NCBI RefSeq assembly: GCF_009866765.1
Contig: NZ_CP019431.1
Coordinates: forward strand, 2,108,001 to 2,172,000
DNA: 64,000 nucleotides
Reading direction: 5' to 3'
Origin: Pseudomonas sp. S35
GTDB taxonomy: Bacteria > Pseudomonadota > Gammaproteobacteria > Pseudomonadales > Pseudomonadaceae
Shown here: positions 15,204-24,586 of the stretch, piece by piece
How the letters are laid out: each line of letters begins with the position of its first letter
Numbering within the stretch: position 1 is the stretch's first letter
Made by a program: the position numbers and the translations under genes
The notes under the pieces: model-generated
What the model saw: the letters and a program-made list of their open reading frames with translations, nothing else
Database searches by the model: none
Told to the model about the DNA's origin: nothing

Positions 15204-15910
15204 TGGCCGTTCACCTCGTGTACGACAGCCGGCAGGTCGCCAGGCACTCCGAGCGATAGCCAGCGACCGCCATCGTGGTTGAGCGTGATGCTGCCACTGC
15301 GCACCCGTGCAGGGTCGATCTGGGCGCGCTTGGCCCAGTCGCGGATACGCGCGTCGTCCTGGCGGCTGCCGACCATGTACAGATCGAACTCGCCCCCGGA
15401 CGATTGCAGGCGCTGCACGATCTGCCCGCATGCGGCGCAGCCGTCCTTGACGAACACCGCCGTGCGGCCGCTGCCGCGCATGGCGGTGGCGCTTGGTTTG
15501 TCGTCGGGCAGGTTTACACGCTGCATGCCGGGGTTCAGGCGCTGCCAGGCCTCGTCGTAGGCGCGCTGATACGCCAGCAGCTTCTCCACGCGACGTGCTT
15601 CGACTTGCACCTGCAACTCTGCGTAGTGCCGCCGCTCTTCGTCGGTGCGGGCCTCGATGCCCAGGGCCGATAGCGGATCCAGATTGGGCGAGTAGATGCC
15701 GAGTGGCCCCTCCATCAGCTCGCGGTAGCGGGCCCATTCCGGAGTTTGCAGTCCCCAGTCGCGGGCCGCACGGTCGTCCAGGGCGCGTCCCATCAGGGGC
15801 CGCTCTTGGCTGGGCGCGGTACGGGACTGGGCCGTGGCGGGCTGCTGGGCCGAAGCTGGAAGGTGCAGCGCTGCCAGCAGCGAGAGGATGAGAACGGGAG
15901 GGTGTTTCAT
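15185..15910 (-). CDS. ICE protein, TIGR03759 family
   Basis: A 241-residue exported protein with a signal peptide ending near LPASAQQ. The middle contains a family-typical DWGLQTPEWARYRELMEGPLGIYSPNLDPLSALG segment and the C-terminal half a CAAC pair (VKDGCAACGQIVQRL) in a thioredoxin-like setting, suggesting a periplasmic thiol or disulphide role in assembling the transfer apparatus. The family is a constant neighbour of the transglycosylase in this ICE type. Confidence 0.87.
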   Translation of the reverse strand: MKHPPVLILSLLAALHLPASAQQPATAQSRTAPSQERPLMGRALDDRAARDWGLQTPEWARYRELMEGPLGIYSPNLDPLSALGIEARTDEERRHYAELQVQVEARRVEKLLAYQRAYDEAWQRLNPGMQRVNLPDDKPSATAMRGSGRTAVFVKDGCAACGQIVQRLQSSGGEFDLYMVGSRQDDARIRDWAKRAQIDPARVRSGSITLNHDGGRWLSLGVPGDLPAVVHEVNGQWQRQP

Positions 15911-15925
15911 CGCATGGTCTCTGCG

Positions 15926-16573
15926 TCAGGGAATCGCCAGGCGGCGGATCTGCTCGCCCGCCTGGAACACGGCGGTGTTTCCTTCGATGACCTGCAAGCG
16001 CCACGGACCGGCCATATCGCCGGGCAGCAGTACCTGCACCTGGTCGGCGGTGAAATCCCCCTCGGCCGGGGCGACGGATACGCTGCGTTGGGCGGCACGC
16101 AGCTCGGCACCCACGATGCGGAACGGCAGCGGGGCCGGCTCAGGCTGGGCGGTAGCGGGCTTGCTCTGCGAACGCGGCTTCGCAGGCGTAGCCGCACGTG
16201 TCGTCGCCTGTCGCGTCTTGATTTGCTCGACCTCGGCGCGTAGCGCCTGAAGGTCGTCTATGGAGGCAAGGCCGAACAGCGTCTGCTCGATATGTGCGAT
16301 GCGGGCATCCAGGGCCTGGCGGATATCTTGCAGGCCTGCGGCCGTCGCGGCTGCGGGCCGTTGCTGTAAGGCCTGGGTGGTTTCGCCCAGCCCGGTTACC
16401 CGCGCTTCGAGGCGTTGCAGACGGGACGCGAGCAGCTCCCGATCAGTCTGGTCGTTCATCGTCTGGTAGCCCATGACCATGAAGACGCTCAGGCTGATCA
16501 GCCAAAGCCAGATCAGGCTTTGCACGACTACGGTGGCAGTCGCTCGCCGGGAAGGCTGTGAGGTGTTGTTCAT
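15926..16573 (-). CDS. ICE membrane-anchored coiled-coil protein, uncharacterised
   Basis: A 215-residue protein with one N-terminal membrane helix (about residues 13-35), then a probable coiled coil (about 45-115) rich in Arg, Glu and Leu. A Pro/Ala/Lys linker and a compact C-terminal domain (PFRIVGAELRAAQRSVSVAP onward) follow. I do not recognise a named family. Its position between the PilL-type lipoprotein and TIGR03759 and the membrane-rod-domain layout suggest a structural part of the transfer system. It overlaps the preceding stop by four bases. Confidence 0.75.
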   Translation of the reverse strand: MNNTSQPSRRATATVVVQSLIWLWLISLSVFMVMGYQTMNDQTDRELLASRLQRLEARVTGLGETTQALQQRPAAATAAGLQDIRQALDARIAHIEQTLFGLASIDDLQALRAEVEQIKTRQATTRAATPAKPRSQSKPATAQPEPAPLPFRIVGAELRAAQRSVSVAPAEGDFTADQVQVLLPGDMAGPWRLQVIEGNTAVFQAGEQIRRLAIP

Positions 16574-17154
16574 GACTGACCTCCCGCGAGGGGAAACGTC
16601 TGTACCGCGTCGGCGGCAGGCGGTTCGGACACCGGCGCGGTAGCGTCGCCGTGGACCTGCTCGAAGCAGACTTGGCGCGTGCGGTCATTCGCGTCCAGCT
16701 CCCAGGCTGGGCCGGCCAGTGTGAGCAACGCCTCGCGCAAGGTCATGGGGCCCAGATTCAGGTGCGCCGCCGGCAGCGGCAGCGCGTATAGCTCGGCCAC
16801 GGCATGCGCCGTCTCGCAGAGTTGGTAGCCGCTACGCTTGAGCACGTGCCGGAGTCCGTCGCCGACCGTGGCGCGGGCATCTCCAGGCATGGAAACATCG
16901 ACGGTCTGCAGCAGCAGATCGCGTTGCGCCGCCATAGGTGCTAGTTCCACCAGGGTATAGCGTCCATAGCGCACGACAGGAATGAGCTGCGGCGCCTCGG
17001 GGGCCGGTGCGGGCGAGGCTTCCTCGATGGCATCGGGCGAATGCGGCGCCGTGGTCGTCGCACAGCCCCCAGCCAGCACCGAACAAAGCAGGCCGAGGAT
17101 TCCCGCCAGTAGGCGGCGTTCGGGATGGTGAAACCAGGTTGGAGAGGGGCACAT
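16570..17154 (-). CDS. PilL N-terminal domain lipoprotein (TIGR03748 family)
   Basis: A 194-residue lipoprotein; the lipobox LAGGC at about residues 27-31 follows a hydrophobic stretch. The remainder matches the PilL_N region of ICE and plasmid pilus loci: RYGRYTLVELAPMAAQRDLLLQTVDVSMP, then a domain with VGDGLRHVLKRSGYQLC, which recalls the small secretin-associated domain found in type IVB pilus systems. It is the first gene of the transfer operon in this window and probably sits at the outer membrane of the conjugative pilus. The upstream ribosome site is weak. Confidence 0.83.
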   Translation of the reverse strand: MCPSPTWFHHPERRLLAGILGLLCSVLAGGCATTTAPHSPDAIEEASPAPAPEAPQLIPVVRYGRYTLVELAPMAAQRDLLLQTVDVSMPGDARATVGDGLRHVLKRSGYQLCETAHAVAELYALPLPAAHLNLGPMTLREALLTLAGPAWELDANDRTRQVCFEQVHGDATAPVSEPPAADAVQTFPLAGGQS

Positions 17155-17257
17155 AGCTCGGCGTCCTGAAACATCGAGCCCTCACCATTACCGCTAAGGA
17201 GGTGTGCAACAGCAAACAATGCGAATCACGCTTCTTCCGATTTGCTGGTAGCGGTTC

Positions 17258-17280
17258 AAAAAAAAGGCCCCGAAGGGCCG
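17258..17280 (-). terminator. Intrinsic terminator after the helicase gene
   Basis: On the minus strand GGCCCTTCGGGGCC forms a short GC-rich stem with a TTCG loop, followed at once by eight T. It lies 13 bases after the helicase stop and separates the helicase transcript from the PilL-led transfer operon. Confidence 0.85.
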
Positions 17281-17293
17281 TAAGTGGAGATGG

Positions 17294-18373
17294 TCAGGCG
17301 GCGACAAGCTGCCGGGCCAATGCGACCTCGACGGAATCACCGTCTTGGTTCAGGACATCCAGCCCGGATTCAGGCACGTCGCCCGAGGTGGACTGCGAGA
17401 CCATGATCTTCTTGGCCATCAGTTCCAGGCAGGTCATCTGCGAGGAGCCTGCATAGCCGAGGTAGATCACTCGCACGGGCTGTTCCTGCCCGATGCGCCA
17501 GGAGCGGCGGGCCGCTTGCTGAAGCGAGTACACGTTGTAGCCCGATTGCATGAACACGATCGTCGGGAAGTCCAACAGGTCCAATCCCGTCTTGACCAGC
17601 TCGGGATTGGTGATGAGCACATCGATGCCGCGGTCCAACTGCTCGGCGATCCAGTCTTCGCGGCGGCTGGCATCCACGCTTGCGCGCAGTACCGCCACCT
17701 TGACGCCTTCCTGCTCCAGCAGCACCTTCAGGCGTGACGTGGTGTCGCGCTTGCCGCTATAGACCGTATAGGTCAGGACCTTGCGCCCCTGCGCCTTCTC
17801 CTGCTTGCAGATGTCGATCAGCTCACGCTCCTTGGGGCTGATCTCGAACTCGTTGAACTGAGCCGGGACGAACGCCAAGGTGTCGCGCGTGCGCGGATGC
17901 ACCACCGTCTCCGACCGGAAGCAACAATCCGGCCAGGCCAGCAGCACGTTGAGAACCACCCCCAGCAAGGTCGTGTCGCGTCGCGCCAGAGCCTGCTTCA
18001 GCTCTGTGGTCAGCCGACCCGCCAGGTCGCGGTAGGCCGCGGCCTGCGCCGTGTCCATCGTGACTTCACGGAACTCCTCGTCATACGGGGGCAGGACGTC
18101 GCCACCGATGTCTTTGAGCTTGAGGAAGATCGTGAACGGCAGGATGCAGCGCAGCACACCCTTGGGGCCGAAGCCCGGAGCCTTGACCGTTCTGACACTG
18201 ACTTTCGTGCCTTTCGCAGTCTTGTGCGCCGTGCCGGTGCTCTCGGAATAGATGTCCTTGAGAACACCGTGATCGCGCATGAACGCCATCGCGGCCGAGG
18301 TCATGCTGCCGCTCGTGGTCGGGCGGTAGCCGTCTTCGATCATCCGCCCGGGAAGGGCTCGGAACAGCAGGTA
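17294..18373 (-). CDS. SNF2-type ICE helicase, 3' exon (C-terminal half)
   Basis: This exon encodes 359 residues of the helicase C-terminal lobe. Motif VI is plain (QQAARRSWRIGQ), as is VYSGKRDTTSRLKVLLE in the second RecA-like domain. The first codon after the intron is TAC at 18373, giving the joined reading GDDLF|YLLFRALPGRMIEDGY. The exon has no start of its own; an internal ATG at 18343 could yield a truncated product. See the 5' exon at 20777-21988. The joined protein of 763 residues is a conserved accessory helicase of this ICE family with unproven function, perhaps in DNA processing or defence. Confidence 0.85.
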   Translation of the reverse strand, partial: YLLFRALPGRMIEDGYRPTTSGSMTSAAMAFMRDHGVLKDIYSESTGTAHKTAKGTKVSVRTVKAPGFGPKGVLRCILPFTIFLKLKDIGGDVLPPYDEEFREVTMDTAQAAAYRDLAGRLTTELKQALARRDTTLLGVVLNVLLAWPDCCFRSETVVHPRTRDTLAFVPAQFNEFEISPKERELIDICKQEKAQGRKVLTYTVYSGKRDTTSRLKVLLEQEGVKVAVLRASVDASRREDWIAEQLDRGIDVLITNPELVKTGLDLLDFPTIVFMQSGYNVYSLQQAARRSWRIGQEQPVRVIYLGYAGSSQMTCLELMAKKIMVSQSTSGDVPESGLDVLNQDGDSVEVALARQLVAA

Positions 18374-18414
18374 GTCGGGTAGGGACAGGCCATTGCTGGC
18401 CCATCCCCCCCTAA

Positions 18415-18448
18415 GAACCGTACGTGAGAGTTTCCCCTCATACGGCTC
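18415..18448 (-). ncRNA. Group II intron domain V
   Basis: A 34-nt hairpin on the minus strand, from GAGCCGTATGAGGGG through a GAAA tetraloop to the closing ACGGTTC, matches the group II intron domain V pattern, including the two-base bulge. It is the catalytic core of the ribozyme and its intactness argues that the intron can splice. Confidence 0.92.
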
Positions 18449-18455
18449 AAGCCTT

Positions 18456-20159
18456 TCAAAGCCCGCTTTCGCGAACCGGCTTCACCACCTTGAGACCATT
18501 GACGTGAATCTGGTTATGACAGTTCGGATGCACCATGACCAGGTTGGAGTTGATGTCCAGCCCGCCGTCTACCCGCCTGACCAGATGATGGACATGCCAC
18601 CCGCTGGTTTCGGTGAGGGGTTGACTGCAAACCGGGCACCTGCCGCCCTGTTCCATCCAAAGCCGAATGAGCTTCTTCCGTCCTTGTAGCGAGTCCTTTA
18701 ACTTGAAGCCGAACCTCTGCTCAAAGTAGGTTTCCCACTGCGGGTCGAACGGATTGGCATCAGCCTTGATCTTGCGGTGCCGACGAATCTTCGTATCGCA
18801 AATGTCCCGAAGTGCGGCCAGCTTTGGTTTCCCATTGCTGAGCCGTTCCCCAGTGTCCATCGCGAACGCCCATCCGCGGAAGCCGTCGGTCCGGAAATAC
18901 TTCTTCCGTACCCACTGCGCTCCTTTGTTCGGGTGGCGTCGTCTTACCCACTGCGACAGACATTGCCAAATCTCCATCCTGACGCGCTCGAAAGTGCGGC
19001 GAGCCACGACGTGCCGATGGTAGTTCGCCCACCCCTGAATCATCGGGTTGAGCGCCTTCACCAGCTTGTCTTGGCGGAGTGCCTTGTTGCCCTTTACGAA
19101 CTCTCGGACTTTGCCGAGGAACGCCGAGACGTTCTTCTTGGCTGGCTTGATGAGAAGCTTGCCGTCGTACTTGCGTACGTTAAAGCCGAGAAAATCAAAC
19201 CCATCGTCGATGTGCGTGATCTTGGTCTTCTCTGGCGAGAGTGTGAGCCCCCGTACAGCCAGAAATTCCTCGACCATCGGACGAACCTCTTGCTCCAGCA
19301 CTTCTTTCGTTGCGCCGGTGATGATGAAGTCGTCCGCGTACCGAACGATGTTGACCTTCTGCTTGTTCCAGTTCTTCTTCAAGTACCGCCGAAGAAGCAT
19401 AGGTTCAAGACCATCGAGGGCCAGGTTTGCCAGCGTTGGCGAGATGATGCCACCTTGCGGTGTTCCCGCTTCCGTTGGATAGAGAGCGTTGCTTTCGAGG
19501 TATCCCGCTTTCAGCCACTTCCGTAGCACCGCCGAGTCCATCGAGACGTTCTCGGACAGCCAATCGTGACTGATGTTGTCGAAGCAGCCTTTGATGTCTG
19601 CCTCAAAGACCCACTGAGCACGATCTTTCTTTGCCAATAAAGCGAAGCATTGTTCGATCGCATCTGCCGTGGAACGAGCGGGGCGGAACCCATAGGAGTT
19701 AAGATCCCCCGTCGTTTCCGAGACTGGTTCGAGCGCAAGCAAGTACAACGCCTGCATTGCCCGATCCTTCATCGTCGGAATCCCGAGTGGCCTCAATTTG
19801 CCATTCGATTTCGGGATGTAGATTCGCTTCAACGGCAGTGGCCGATAGCCGTGCCGCCGCAGCGATTGGACCGCCTGAGATTTGGCCTCCGGTGTAGACC
19901 ATGTAATGCCATCCACACCCGGAGTTTTTTTGCCTTGGTTCTCGGTGACTCGTCTGACGGCCAAAGCTTTGCCGCTGAACGAGTGGGTCAGAATCCACTG
20001 CAAGGCTTTCACCTTGCCGTGTTTCCCTTCCCGTGTTGCCTTTACGATACGCGCTTGGAGCCTTCGCACTTCACGGTGACACGCGGCCCAGTCGATGCTG
20101 TGCCATGTGACCGATTCGTGTGAGGGCGCACCCGCGCAAGCAATTTCTTGCGTAGTCAT
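18456..20159 (-). CDS. ltrA: Group II intron reverse transcriptase/maturase with HNH domain
   Basis: A 567-residue intron-encoded protein. RT motifs are in order: KRIYIPKSNGKLRPLGIP, FEADIKGCFDNISHDWL, GTPQGGIISPTLANLALDG and the catalytic YADD (VRYADDFIITG). A maturase domain X and a GIIM-like C-terminal region follow. The last 70 residues carry an HNH nuclease (CPVCSQ...HHLVRRVDGG...NLVMVHPNCHNQIH). It should assist splicing and drive retrohoming. I chose ATG 20159 because AGAGGG lies eight bases upstream; the frame extends further but without a ribosome site. Confidence 0.93.
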   Translation of the reverse strand: MTTQEIACAGAPSHESVTWHSIDWAACHREVRRLQARIVKATREGKHGKVKALQWILTHSFSGKALAVRRVTENQGKKTPGVDGITWSTPEAKSQAVQSLRRHGYRPLPLKRIYIPKSNGKLRPLGIPTMKDRAMQALYLLALEPVSETTGDLNSYGFRPARSTADAIEQCFALLAKKDRAQWVFEADIKGCFDNISHDWLSENVSMDSAVLRKWLKAGYLESNALYPTEAGTPQGGIISPTLANLALDGLEPMLLRRYLKKNWNKQKVNIVRYADDFIITGATKEVLEQEVRPMVEEFLAVRGLTLSPEKTKITHIDDGFDFLGFNVRKYDGKLLIKPAKKNVSAFLGKVREFVKGNKALRQDKLVKALNPMIQGWANYHRHVVARRTFERVRMEIWQCLSQWVRRRHPNKGAQWVRKKYFRTDGFRGWAFAMDTGERLSNGKPKLAALRDICDTKIRRHRKIKADANPFDPQWETYFEQRFGFKLKDSLQGRKKLIRLWMEQGGRCPVCSQPLTETSGWHVHHLVRRVDGGLDINSNLVMVHPNCHNQIHVNGLKVVKPVRESGL

Positions 20160-20776
20160 CTGCATTTCCCTCTTGTAGAAGGTTGGACAAGTTTTCTCGT
20201 AGAGAAAGACCAAGTGGAAGTCTGCTCGCTTTCGCGCGGGATGATGTCGCCTTGCGGCTCAATCCCTATCCACTCCATTACAGAGCGGCATTCGCTTTCT
20301 CCACATTCCTCTACCCGCACCTCCAACAGCATTCCTTGCGGTCTGCCTGCCCCGAGGGGCAGAGATACGGGCTTACCGTGTTTCACTTGATTCACAAGGT
20401 CGGATTAGGTTGTGCCTTTTCGCCGGTAGCTATGAATGTCCGTGCATCCCCACTATTCAAAGGGATGTCCAGCTACAGCCCCATTTTGGGAAAGAGCCTG
20501 TCAGCATCTTTGGCTCTATCAGACGTGACGACGTTTATCAGCACTTCACTTGCGTTAACCATACCAACCAGCCTAGCGACCCAACCGCGTTGATGCTCGC
20601 AGTAGCAGGGTCAGCCTCGCGGCATTCCCTTGGCTTGCGCCGGTCTACATTGTCTCGGTGGCTTCACACGCAGTCGTTACCAACCACGCATGCACCGATA
20701 GGCTACTGATGACGGAACATCAGGCTTCCTGCCGCCGAAGCGGTGAAGCAATGAATCAAGCGACTTCACGTCGCAC

Positions 20777-21988
20777 GAACAGGTCGTCACCGTAGCCACC
20801 CATCAGCGTGCCAGTGAGCAGCAACGTCTTGCGGGACTTTGCTGCCAGCACGCCCATGGCCTGGCCCTGGGCGCTGCCACCGTTCTTGTACTCGTGCGCC
20901 TCGTCGGCGATGAGTAGGTCGAACGTACCTTGAGGAAGGTATCTCTTGATGAACTCGGACGGCTGATAGCCACCCTCGCCAAACCCGAACTCCATGTTCG
21001 CCATCGCACGCTCCATGCGCGTGGCCTGGCGGTCGGAGAAGACCAGCTCGCCGCGGTCATCCATCAAGTTGATGAACTCATGGATGTTGTCGCCCAGCAT
21101 CGATGCCAGAAAGCCGTCACCGAACTTCTGCATGAGCTTCTGCGCGGTGACTTCCCCGATTGTCGGGATGCGCTTCAAGGCTTTGAGGACGGCCGAGGAC
21201 TGGTCGCTAGCGGACAGGGTTCTCGGGCGGATCAGCGTCCACAGGGGCGCGGCGCAATGGCTGCACTTCCTGCGGTATTCCTCAGATTCGAGTTCGACCG
21301 GATTGACCGGTTCGCCGTCGAGGTTGGTGATGACATGGCCGCAGTCCGGGCAGGCTGCCACGTCGCCGTCGCCGTCGCCGTCGCGGGTGCGCCGCCGGGT
21401 GAAGACGGGCCGCCAGTGGAAGCCCATCCGCATCCGCACGCGCCCCAGAACGAAGAACTCCTGGCCCGTGGGCTGCACACCTAACTGCTCGCGCAGCTTG
21501 ATGAGCTTAACTAGGGTGTCGGGGCCGTTGAGTACCCAGACCTTGGCGCCGGCCACCGTCTCCTGAATCTCGCGCCGCCACTTGTAAACGAGATGCGGCG
21601 GCGAAAGAACAAGGGTGCGGCGGTAGCCTTCGGCGTTGAGCACGGCGGCCGTGGCGATGCCGACGGTCGTTTTGCCGCAGCCCATTTCGCCGTTGATGAT
21701 CGCGGCGCGCTCGCCACGATCGATCAGCAACTCGGCGGCGGCCTGGACGACTTCGGCCTGGGCCTCAAACAGTTTGCGCTTGAGGCTGGCGACGATGAGC
21801 TGACGGTGCGCTTGCGGCTGGCCCGTATAGACCGGCGGGTTGGCACGATTGAGGGATTCGAGCAGTTCGTCGCCGAAGTCGGTGACGAAATCCTGAAGGC
21901 TCAGGGTCAGAGGGGAAGATTCCGCGTCGAGCAATTCGCCCTGCACGGGCGTCGCGTCAGCGGCTGTGGTGTCGAGATCGAGGGACAT
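20777..21988 (-). CDS. SNF2-type ICE helicase, 5' exon (N-terminal half)
   Basis: 404 codons from ATG 21988 (TTGGAG eight bases upstream) to the intron. Walker A is GEMGCGKTTVG near residue 120, the DEAH box is ADEAHEYKNG near the exon end, and a zinc-binding pair (CPDCGH...CSHCAAP) sits between them as an insertion. Without splicing, translation would continue seven codons into the intron (VRREVA then stop), giving a 410-residue protein that lacks the second RecA domain. A functional product therefore depends on intron removal. Confidence 0.87.
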
Positions 21989-22132
21989 GGTGATGCTCCA
22001 AAGAAAAATGGGGCATGCACCACCCCCCATCGGGGCAGTGGCATGCCCCAGGGTGGGAAGATCGATTTCAATCGGCACGCGGCCGACGGTGATGAAAAAC
22101 GCAGGCGCTTGCGGCCTGCTGGTGAAACGTGC

Positions 22133-22438
22133 TCAGACTTCGGACGGCAGCACGATGAGAGTGAAACGGCGCTCCGCATCGGTGACGATGCGAATGCTCA
22201 GCTCAGGGCGGACCACGTAGTGCGATTCCAGCGGTGCACCCGATTGCAGTGCGATGCCGTTGGCATGCCATTGCTCCTCGGTGACTTCACCCCAATCGCC
22301 ACGGGCGTGGCGACGGAAGTACGGAAGCGGGTCGAGACGGCCAGAGCGGACCATGCGGTCGATGCCTTTGCTGAGGATGAGTGCGCCGATGGGAAACTGC
22401 AGCTCCCGGCAGTAGGTTTCGATGCGATGCGATGCCAT
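22133..22438 (-). CDS. ICE hypothetical protein
   Basis: A 101-residue protein starting MASHRIETYCRELQFPIGAL at ATG 22438, with AAGGAGGAG just upstream. It has no signal peptide or membrane segment and no motif I recognise; it ends in a beta-rich stretch (VRPELSIRIVTDAERRFTLIVLPSEV). It stands alone between the helicase and the small gene at 22529, with a hairpin-containing gap on its downstream side. Confidence 0.72.
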   Translation of the reverse strand: MASHRIETYCRELQFPIGALILSKGIDRMVRSGRLDPLPYFRRHARGDWGEVTEEQWHANGIALQSGAPLESHYVVRPELSIRIVTDAERRFTLIVLPSEV

Positions 22439-22528
22439 GGGACTCCTCCTTGATGTGGCATTTAGCCATGACACCCCTGGCGGCGTGAAGTGGCTCCGAC
22501 AGGTGGATGGGATGACGATGTGCTGCCT

Positions 22529-22639
22529 TCAGATCATGTCGCGCTCTTCAGGAAGCTGGATCTCGCTCAACTGCAACGAGGCCGGTGCGAACAATGGTTG
22601 CTTTTGCGGCGCAGGCCGCTGGAACAGACGTGAGAGCAT
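22529..22639 (-). CDS. Small ICE protein (36 residues)
   Basis: A short frame (MLSRLFQRPAPQKQPLFAPASLQLSEIQLPEERDMI) begins at ATG 22639, preceded by AAAGGAGAAACACC, the same type of ribosome site as the larger neighbours. That site, its fit between two ICE genes in the same direction and the proline-rich but non-repetitive composition support a real gene. Function unknown. Confidence 0.5.
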   Translation of the reverse strand: MLSRLFQRPAPQKQPLFAPASLQLSEIQLPEERDMI

Positions 22640-22687
22640 GGTGTTTCTCCTTTGATGAAATGCATCGGGACGTCAGGCGTCCGGGGA

Positions 22688-23797
22688 TTAGCGGATGGTC
22701 AACACCTCGCCCCGTGTCGGGGAGCCAGGCGTCATGTCCCATGCGCGGATGACGGGGACGAACTTGTCGGTGAGGATGCGTGTCTCCGCAATGGAGCCAT
22801 CGTCGCGTTCGGTGAATTCCCGCTGGAGCGTCTTGTCCTTATGGGTGTCACCTTTGACGACGAGCAATCGCCCCGTCTTGGAGCGCACCACGCCGGAGAT
22901 CGCGCCTGCGGCCAGAGCAAGAGCGAGATGCCAGTGGGACAAGGCACGCGCCGGTGGACGCAGCGACTGCTGCGCGGCCCCCAGGTGTGTGTCCAGCAAC
23001 GGCCAGAGGCCTTGGAGCCGACCAACCTCATCGGCAAACTGCTCCGGCTCCATCGTCACGCGGAAAAAATGCTCCGGCTCGGCCGGACTGGCGGGGACAA
23101 TGTAAGACAGGAACGGCCATTCGCTCGGCAGCTCCTCGGCTTCGACTTCGCCAAGCCCAACCTGCAGCAGCAGATTGCGCATGGCCTTGACGCCATCCGA
23201 CGCCTGCTCGCGCTGGCGCATCCGGCGCCCGAAGATCACCACCTGCTTGAACTGCGTCTCCACCGCTCGGTAGATCCGCAGGTCCGTGTAGTGGCGCGTC
23301 AGCCAGCCGACCAGCTCCGCGTCGAGCACGTAGCCGGGAACGATGAAGACCAGCACGCCGCCGTACTGCAGCAGCGACAAGGTTCGCTGATAAAACAGCT
23401 TTTCGAGACGGGCGCGGCCCTGGCCTTGATAGCCGATGTTGCCGTTGACGTCCTTGGACAGGTCGCCATACGGAGGGTTGAGCCAGAGCAGCCCGAAGGA
23501 CTGCTTGGAGATCATCGTGTCCATCAGGTCCGCGTGCAGGCAGTGATCGACCAGGCCGCGGGCATGGCGCGCGCGCTCCGCATCGAACTCGACAGCGAAC
23601 GCCTTGGTGTGTTCGCGCCCAAGGACATGGGCGGCTTCAGCGATCGCCACGCCTTCGCCGGCGCAGGGATCGAGGATGCACATCGGCCCGTCGCTGGGCA
23701 TCAGTGCGTTGAGGACTCTTTCGAGCGTGGGTTCATCCGTGGGGAAGTACCCATTGCGAATGAAATTACGGGCGAGCCGCGGGAACATGAGGGCCAT
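22688..23797 (-). CDS. DUF6094-type N6-adenine-like DNA methyltransferase
   Basis: A 369-residue class I methyltransferase. The SAM-binding loop is ILDPCAGEGVAIAEAA (near residues 41-56) and the catalytic motif is NPPYGD (near 108), as in N6-adenine methylases. A C-terminal domain of unknown role follows. No restriction enzyme gene is adjacent, so this looks like an orphan methylase that could mark the element's own DNA or counter host restriction; the target sequence cannot be told from the sequence. Confidence 0.82.
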   Translation of the reverse strand: MALMFPRLARNFIRNGYFPTDEPTLERVLNALMPSDGPMCILDPCAGEGVAIAEAAHVLGREHTKAFAVEFDAERARHARGLVDHCLHADLMDTMISKQSFGLLWLNPPYGDLSKDVNGNIGYQGQGRARLEKLFYQRTLSLLQYGGVLVFIVPGYVLDAELVGWLTRHYTDLRIYRAVETQFKQVVIFGRRMRQREQASDGVKAMRNLLLQVGLGEVEAEELPSEWPFLSYIVPASPAEPEHFFRVTMEPEQFADEVGRLQGLWPLLDTHLGAAQQSLRPPARALSHWHLALALAAGAISGVVRSKTGRLLVVKGDTHKDKTLQREFTERDDGSIAETRILTDKFVPVIRAWDMTPGSPTRGEVLTIR

Positions 23798-23860
23798 GAA
23801 AATCTCCTGGTTGGCGGGATAAATGGTGGAAGCACGCCAAGGCGTGCCTCCACGGATGAG

Positions 23861-24511
23861 TTAACTCGCTACCGCTTCCGGCGTAGAAATCTTGGTCGGA
23901 TAGGCATAGGCGGTGAGCACGTCACTGCGGATCAGGGAGCCCAGCGCTAGAGTCAGCGCCGGCACGTCGATGGCGAGCCGATGGCCTTCCAACGGCCCGA
24001 GGGCGAACGGAAGGCGTGCCAACATCTCGTGGGTTTGCAGCAGGTCCAGCACGGTCTCGCGCCAGTGATCGAGCAAGGGCAACGGGCAGGTGTCTCGCAC
24101 CAGCATCCACAGGCGGTCGCGCCGGTGGGCGCTGTCGCGTGGCAGCAATGCCAGCGCGCTGGCGTTGGCTTTGTCAGGCTTGACGCAGCGCCGGTCGAAC
24201 AGCCACACGTTGGAGAGAGAGCCGAACAGCGTGCGCCGGTAGGCGCGTGTGACGCGCTTTTCCAGTCGATCGACGTTGCCGATGAACACCGGGACGCTGC
24301 CACCTTGGTCGGTGATGACGTGGAACTGGTCCAGTCCCTGCTCGTCGCGCCCGAGGGTCAAGCGAGCGAGGAACTGCTGGACGGCGGTGTCGCGCGCCCA
24401 GATCGAGAGGAAGATCAGATTGCCTTGAGCGTCGCCGACGCAGGCGTCGGCCATCACGTCCGGGCATTCGTCGATGCGATACAGCGTGGTGGAAGAAGTG
24501 TTTGCGGGCAT
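23861..24511 (-). CDS. ICE hypothetical protein
   Basis: A 216-residue soluble protein starting MPANTSSTTLYRIDECPDVM. It has no recognised motif. Segments such as GNLIFLSIWARDTAVQQFLARL and RLWMLVRDTCPLPLLDHWRETVLDLL suggest a mixed alpha/beta fold. It is preceded by GAGGACA and flanked by hairpins in both gaps, like its neighbours in the accessory block. Function unknown. Confidence 0.72.
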   Translation of the reverse strand: MPANTSSTTLYRIDECPDVMADACVGDAQGNLIFLSIWARDTAVQQFLARLTLGRDEQGLDQFHVITDQGGSVPVFIGNVDRLEKRVTRAYRRTLFGSLSNVWLFDRRCVKPDKANASALALLPRDSAHRRDRLWMLVRDTCPLPLLDHWRETVLDLLQTHEMLARLPFALGPLEGHRLAIDVPALTLALGSLIRSDVLTAYAYPTKISTPEAVAS

Positions 24512-24586
24512 GGTGTTGTCCTCGAATGAGTGGGGACAGCACCGCCTTGGGGGCTGGTGCTGCCCCTGGGGGTGGAAGGAAAACGC

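Larger units (their letters stand above)
18374..20776 (-). mobile_element. Group II intron (2403 bp) inside the helicase gene
   Basis: Both ends can be read. The 5' end is GTGCG (consensus GUGYG) directly after the codon for F in GDDLF. The 3' end is ...CCCGAC, with a domain V just inside it and a domain VI stem between. Removing 18374-20776 joins the helicase exons in frame between two codons. The intron carries its own reverse transcriptase/maturase gene in the same direction. It is probably a retroelement capable of splicing, so the host gene need not be lost. Confidence 0.93.

Noticed and set aside
22652..23950. A 432-codon plus-strand frame opposite the DUF6094 methyltransferase
   Set aside because: Antisense shadow of a gene with intact SAM and NPPY motifs.
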